Below are positions 61,598-64,000 of a DNA stretch of 64,000 nt, one piece after another. Source of the stretch: Paraclostridium dentum (GTDB taxonomy: Bacteria > Bacillota > Clostridia > Peptostreptococcales > Peptostreptococcaceae); contig NZ_WIPK01000007.1 in NCBI RefSeq assembly GCF_012922555.1, forward strand, positions 62,001-126,000, in the 5' to 3' direction. Made by a program: the position numbers and the translations under genes. How positions within the stretch are numbered: the first letter of the stretch is position 1; each line of letters opens with the position of its first letter. The notes beneath the pieces were generated by a model. That model was not told the DNA's origin and did no database searches. It saw nothing but the letters and a program-made list of their open reading frames with translations.

Positions 61598-61667
61598 ATT
61601 TTTACATATTCACTACAAGTTTTATAAATATAATAGTTAAATAGCTTAAATATCTAATTTAAAGCAA

Positions 61668-61695
61668 AAGAGCACTTACATATGTAAGTGCTCTT
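61668..61695 (+). terminator. Perfect hairpin after membrane protein gene
   Basis: AAGAGCACTTACA / TGTAAGTGCTCTT stem, weak T run. The remaining bases to 61947 hold no gene; a modA promoter is presumed there. Confidence 0.6.
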
Positions 61696-61947
61696 AAATC
61701 ATAATAAAAATGTTATTAAGTGAGTACAATATTTTTTCAAATTCCTGTATTCTGGCTTTAATGCTTCTTTTGTGTGGACAAGTTTAGTATAACCTCTAAA
61801 CCTTAAAATAAACTTAAAGTTTTTGATATTTTAAATACATATATATTTCTTAAAATACTTTACAGAAAATCGAAAATAATCGAATCAAGTTCCTTTTTGT
61901 GGTAAAATACCAGTGTTGATCTATTGTTTAAGTATTGGGAGGATATT

Positions 61948-62739
61948 ATGAGATTAAGTAAAAAATTATTATCATTATGTTTAGTAAGTAGTTTATTTTT
62001 AGTTGGGTGTAGTTCAAAAACACCTAAAAAAGAAGATTTGTCTGAAAAAGTAACTTTAAGTATTTCTGCAGCTGCTAGTTTAAAAGAAGCGATGGAAAAG
62101 ATAGAAAAAGACTATGAAAAAAGTAATCCAAATGTTGATTTAGTCGTTAACTTTGGTGGATCTGGATCGTTACAAAAGCAAATAGAACAAGGTGCTCCTT
62201 GTGATGTATTTATATCTGCAGGTGAAAAACAAATTAAAGAACTAGACGAAAAAAAATTACTAGAAGAAAATACATATAAAAACTTAGTAAAAAATGACTT
62301 GGTTTTAATAGCTCCAAAAAACAGTGATATATCATCTATAAATGATTTAACAACTGATAAGGTTAAAAAGCTAGGCGTTGGAGAGCCTGAAAGTGTTCCT
62401 GCAGGAAAATACGCATCAGAAGTGCTTACTAACTTAAATTTAGCAGATAAGGTAAAGGATAAGTTAGTCTTTGCAAAAGATGTTAAACAAGTTTTGGCAT
62501 GGACTCAATCTGAAAATACACAAGCAGGTTTTGTTTACTACAGTGATACTCTAGGTGTAGATAATATAAAAATTGTAGAAACAACAAAGGAAAGTACTCA
62601 TTCCCCTATAGTTTATCCTGTAGCAGTTATAAAAGATAGTAAAGTCCCTGATGAGGCTAAAAAGTTTGAAGACTATCTTTTTAGTCAAAAAGGACAAGAT
62701 ATTTTAGTCAATTGCGGATATAAAACCATTAAGAACTAA
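61948..62739 (+). CDS. modA: Molybdate/tungstate-binding lipoprotein, ModA-like
   Basis: 263 residues. A lipoprotein signal (LCLVSSLFLVGC, lipobox Cys near residue 22) is followed by the ModA fold: ISAAASLKEAMEKI, VVNFGGSGSLQKQIEQGAPCDVFISA and VPAGKYASEVL, which bind the oxyanion. It delivers molybdate (or tungstate) to an ABC transporter. No modB or modC gene lies next to it, so the permease is encoded elsewhere or lost. ATG at 61948 with GGGAGG upstream; the longer frame Met lacks a site. Confidence 0.85.
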   Translation: MRLSKKLLSLCLVSSLFLVGCSSKTPKKEDLSEKVTLSISAAASLKEAMEKIEKDYEKSNPNVDLVVNFGGSGSLQKQIEQGAPCDVFISAGEKQIKELDEKKLLEENTYKNLVKNDLVLIAPKNSDISSINDLTTDKVKKLGVGEPESVPAGKYASEVLTNLNLADKVKDKLVFAKDVKQVLAWTQSENTQAGFVYYSDTLGVDNIKIVETTKESTHSPIVYPVAVIKDSKVPDEAKKFEDYLFSQKGQDILVNCGYKTIKN

Positions 62740-62781
62740 TTAGATATTTATATTAAACTATTATTTATATATAAGATTAAA

Positions 62782-62828
62782 TATAACAAAATACAACTGC
62801 ATGATAGTGTAGTTGTCTTTTGTTATAT
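62782..62828. terminator. Bidirectional terminator
   Basis: TATAACAAAATACAACT / AGTTGTCTTTTGTTATA stem between modA and the XRE-cupin gene. Confidence 0.75.
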
Positions 62829-62839
62829 TGGCTAAGAAA

Positions 62840-63385
62840 TTAAAGTATAACAGCAAAAATTACTTTTGCATTTGAATTTGATGTATTTTCCCAACGATGC
62901 TTTACTCCTGCTGGAGTCTTAACACTATCACCTTGATATAATATAAACTTTTCATCATCTAAATATAAATCTACTTCACCCTCTAGCAAGTATGCAATTT
63001 CATACCCTTTGTGTTGAATATTTTCACTGCTAGATACCGATCCAGGAGATAAACTCATAATTGCAAACTCTAAATCACTAGTAAGGTCAGGAGCTAATAC
63101 ATCATAAACAACATCATCACTTCCAGGAAGTATTACTTTTTTTCTATTTTCTTTTCTAACTATCATATCTTTTTTAGAAACTTCTGATGTGAAAAATGTA
63201 AATAATGGAACGTTAAGTGCAGATGCAATAGATTTTAAAGAGTTCACAGATGGATTTGCGATTCCTCTTTCTATCTGACTTAGCATAGAAGCAGTAACTC
63301 CACATAATTTTGATAAATCACGTACACTTAGGTCTTTACTTTTTCTTATCTGTGATATTTTTTCACCTATATTTACTTCAGACAT
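62840..63385 (-). CDS. XRE-cupin transcriptional regulator
   Basis: 181 residues. An XRE helix-turn-helix (SQIRKSKDLSVRDLSKLCGV, then TASMLSQIERGIANPS) is followed by a C-terminal cupin sensor domain (NIQHKGYEIAYLLEGEVDLYL, AGVKHRWENT). GGAGG lies 6 bases upstream of the ATG used; an upstream in-frame Met at 63469 lacks a site. It is divergent from a GntP-type permease gene and probably represses it in response to a small ligand. Confidence 0.88.
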   Translation of the reverse strand: MSEVNIGEKISQIRKSKDLSVRDLSKLCGVTASMLSQIERGIANPSVNSLKSIASALNVPLFTFFTSEVSKKDMIVRKENRKKVILPGSDDVVYDVLAPDLTSDLEFAIMSLSPGSVSSSENIQHKGYEIAYLLEGEVDLYLDDEKFILYQGDSVKTPAGVKHRWENTSNSNAKVIFAVIL

Positions 63386-63501
63386 TAATACCTCCAATAA
63401 ATTTATTTCAAATATTATAATTTTTAACTTAATGATTTTAATTATAACATAGAAATTTTTCACAAACAAAGTTAAATCACATTTAATTAATTAAATTATA
63501 T

Positions 63502-63530
63502 TTGACACGTTTGTTTAAATTATATACAAT
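63502..63530 (+). promoter_or_regulatory. Promoter of the GntP-type gene
   Basis: TTGACA (63502-63507) and TACAAT (63525-63530) separated by exactly 17 bases. It is the best consensus promoter in the window. It lies in the divergent region where the XRE-cupin regulator may act. Confidence 0.7.
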
Positions 63531-63578
63531 CAATATAAACATCAAGAGGTGTAAACATTATAGAGGGGAGTGATTGTT

Positions 63579-64000
63579 GTGCCAATAACAACCACTGGAG
63601 CAATCATTGGGTTATTAGTTGCAATTATACTCATTATAAAAAGGTTTGAGCCATTTTACTGTTTGGTATTTGGAGCTTTAGTTGGGGGCTTAATAGGTGG
63701 CGCAAATTTAGTAGATACCGTAACGTATATGGCTGATGGTGGGAAGTCTATGGCTCCTGCAATACTTAGAGTTATGACATCAGGATTCTTAGCAGCAACA
63801 CTTATAAAAACAGGAGCAGTTGATAAAATTTCAGAAGAAATTATTAGATTACTAGGATTAAAAAAAGCAATACTTGGAATAGTTCTATCTTCTATGATCT
63901 TGGCAGGGGTTGGGGTTGACTTAGACGTAGTAGTCCTTACTGTCGGGCCAATAGGAATGGCTATGGGAAATAAACTTGGATACTCTAAACTAGCAATACT
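63579..64000 (+). CDS. GntP-family permease, N-terminal part (cut by window end)
   Basis: 140 codons visible. PITTTGAIIGLLVAIILIIK, then FGALVGGLIGGANLVDTVTY and VMTSGFLAATLIKTGAVDKI, with GVDLDVVVLTVGPIG, match the gluconate:H+ symporter (GntP) family start. Start GTG at 63579 with GAGGGGAG 8 bases upstream. It is divergent from the XRE-cupin regulator. The substrate is a sugar acid or similar; the C-terminal half is outside the window. Confidence 0.85.
   Translation, partial: MPITTTGAIIGLLVAIILIIKRFEPFYCLVFGALVGGLIGGANLVDTVTYMADGGKSMAPAILRVMTSGFLAATLIKTGAVDKISEEIIRLLGLKKAILGIVLSSMILAGVGVDLDVVVLTVGPIGMAMGNKLGYSKLAI

Noticed and set aside
1-64000. CRISPR arrays or insertion sequences
   Set aside because: No regularly spaced repeats and no transposase-like frame was found by eye; short diverged copies cannot be ruled out.

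Overview
The window is about 64 kb of low-GC DNA with Firmicute-style ribosome binding sites (AGGAGG, GGGAGG) and many A/T-flanked hairpin terminators. An [FeFe] hydrogenase, anaerobic sulfite reductase AsrABC, a spore-envelope SPOCS gene set, a guanidine-I riboswitch, a bile salt hydrolase and a probable selenocysteine-containing arsenite methyltransferase together point to an anaerobic, spore-forming, gut-associated Clostridia. Peptostreptococcaceae (Paraclostridium, Paeniclostridium, Romboutsia or Clostridioides relatives) is my best guess. The genus is inference only. The gene mix looks chromosomal. No rRNA, tRNA, insertion sequence or CRISPR array was seen.

Layout. 0.4-2.9 kb: three tandem SPOCS-domain proteins, the third with a long Ala/Thr/Leu-rich insertion. 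3.1-4.2 kb: a ParA-type ATPase with a small DNA-binding partner. 4.4-7.9 kb (minus): an ECF-like sigma factor, its DUF4179 membrane anti-sigma partner, a second DUF4179 protein and a membrane-anchored protein. 8.3-16.2 kb: a CPBP protease, a hydrogenase-rubredoxin-rubrerythrin fusion, two CNNM/CBS/CorC proteins and a PLP amino-acid decarboxylase. 16.5-22.4 kb: a redox/sulfur block (YgbA_NO protein, SagB-like nitroreductase, Crp/Fnr regulator, asrABC and an FNT hydrosulfide-type channel). 22.5-35.5 kb: small membrane proteins, a second CPBP protease, an SOS-type promoter driving a UviB/BhlA holin-like gene, VanZ, a YkvI-like transporter with a structured leader, an M50 protease, KdgT, a LytTR/DUF3021 pair and acetyltransferases.

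35.7-39.7 kb (minus): an NlpC/P60 hydrolase, a broken histidine kinase with its intact response regulator, and a small secreted protein. 39.8-42.6 kb: an arsenic cluster of ArsR, a metallophosphoesterase and ArsM. ArsM reads through an in-frame UGA at a conserved catalytic cysteine and has a bacterial SECIS-like hairpin just downstream. A Cys-rich DUF5714 protein faces it. 43-49.9 kb: a cold-shock protein, an EAL phosphodiesterase with a periplasmic sensor, twin cupins behind a near-perfect FNR box next to an Fnr-like regulator, XRE regulators, a methyltransferase and a nitroreductase. 50.1-51.9 kb: a histidyl-tRNA synthetase preceded by a His-rich leader peptide and attenuator, then a type I toxin-antitoxin locus. 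52-64 kb: a DUF1648 protein with an apparent AUA start, bile salt hydrolase, FlaR-like kinase, PspC, HelD, guanidine riboswitch plus Gdx exporter, HD hydrolase, a lone ModA-like lipoprotein, and an XRE-cupin regulator divergent from a GntP-type permease cut by the window end.

The strongest candidates for something new are the selenocysteine ArsM (41042-41800), the type I toxin-antitoxin pair (51665-51943), the His-leader attenuator of hisS (50101-50268), the split-SPOCS spore protein (1611-2861) and the SOS-controlled holin-like operon (25227-25747).
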